A DNA stretch of 64,000 nucleotides from Flectobacillus roseus. GTDB taxonomy: Bacteria; Bacteroidota; Bacteroidia; Cytophagales; Spirosomataceae. The notes under the pieces are model-generated. The model was not told where the DNA came from. It searched no databases and saw only the letters and a list, made by a program, of their open reading frames with translations. The number at the start of each line of letters is the position of its first letter. Positions within the stretch are counted from its first letter, which is position 1. Below are positions 63,844 through 64,000 of the stretch, in pieces. The position numbers and the translations under genes are program-made. The DNA is taken from the NCBI RefSeq assembly GCF_030056665.1, contig NZ_JASHIG010000007.1; one strand, written 5' to 3'.

Positions 63844-64000
63844 AGTACTTTCGCCAAAATATTACCCAATATTCTTACCAAATGAAGCACTTGTATGCGC
63901 TTTGTGGTATTTCTAAACAAGCACATTATCGAATGCTTCGCAGAATCGAAGAATGGAAGGTAAAAGAAAATCTTTATGTGAGCTTGATGCTCCAAATTAG
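63822..64000 (+). CDS. IS3-family transposase OrfB, partial
   Basis: The -1 frame is open from the slippery site to the window end and encodes LEYFRQNITQYSYQMKHLYA then LCGISKQAHYRMLRR, the usual N-terminus of IS3 OrfB (the 'LCG(V/I)S...YY' region before the DDE domain). A possible internal ATG is at 63882. The catalytic DDE triad lies beyond the window. Confidence 0.8.

Larger units (their letters stand above)
63405..64000 (+). mobile_element. IS3-family insertion sequence, left end, truncated by window
   Basis: The element starts near 63405-63410 (GAGTTGTCCTTGCCTAAAAT, also found reversed at 41701-41720), has an orfA and the beginning of an orfB in the -1 frame, and runs off the window. 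The exact left border cannot be set without the right end. Confidence 0.8.

Noticed and set aside
1..64000. tRNA or rRNA genes
   Set aside because: No tRNA T-arm with a foldable cloverleaf or rRNA core was found by eye; GGTTCAAGAC and GTTCGAGAC strings at 53.5-54.7 kb resemble T-arm bases but belong to the REP hairpins.

Overview
The window is AT-rich, gene-dense DNA from a member of the Bacteroidota, most likely a Cytophagales relative (Flectobacillus, Arcicella, Runella or Emticicia type). This rests on two SusC/SusD pairs, a probable type IX secretion tail on a beta-helix protein, LytTR-only regulators, a hybrid PAS histidine kinase, an ECF-like sigma factor with a TPR anti-sigma-like partner, and genes that lack strong Shine-Dalgarno sequences. 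The genus is an inference. I saw no rRNA, tRNA or CRISPR array.

Layout. 1-0.6 kb: a small Gly-rich secreted protein. 0.8-11.6 kb: a pectin-type polysaccharide utilisation locus with pectate lyase (PL1), SusC, SusD, a BNR propeller protein and a sialate-O-acetylesterase-like esterase. 12.0-18.1 kb: a signalling block with a leftward sigma factor/TPR anti-sigma pair, and rightward a LytTR protein, a secreted protein of unknown function and a large periplasmic TPR-CHAT protease-like protein. 18.1-26.2 kb: a choice-of-anchor I propeller lipoprotein, a 1205-residue polytopic membrane-GMC oxidoreductase fusion, a low-complexity secreted protein and a propeller lipoprotein. 26.5-31.3 kb: a hybrid sensor kinase and a beta-helix protein. 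31.8-36.7 kb: an unusual endonuclease-associated-like protein next to miaA, a degenerate TrpF-like protein, mnmA and a NADAR protein. 36.7-45.1 kb: an alpha/beta hydrolase, GH43, a second LytTR operon, an AlkB-like dioxygenase, a membrane protein, a peptide deformylase, a class IV aminotransferase, a RecD/Dda-like helicase and a lipocalin. 45.4-48.3 kb: a propeller glycosidase and a PL11 rhamnogalacturonan lyase. 48.5-53.4 kb: a PQQ sugar dehydrogenase, a class II cyclic-nucleotide phosphodiesterase, a glycosyltransferase-like protein and a flippase. 53.47-54.70 kb: a REP-associated tyrosine transposase (RAYT) between two arrays of palindromic repeats. 54.8-63.3 kb: a GH2 enzyme and a second SusC/SusD pair. 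63.4-64.0 kb: the left end of an IS3-family element that runs out of the window.

How genes work together. PL1, SusCD, the esterase, PL11, GH43 and GH2 fit breakdown and uptake of pectin, including rhamnogalacturonan I, split over several loci. The most intriguing unit is at 12-18 kb. A transmembrane anti-sigma-like protein with a predicted periplasmic TPR domain lies near a predicted periplasmic, membrane-tethered TPR-CHAT protein with an intact His/Cys pair, which suggests protease-gated release of the sigma factor. Intergenic DNA carries several families of dispersed repeats and many clear hairpin terminators.
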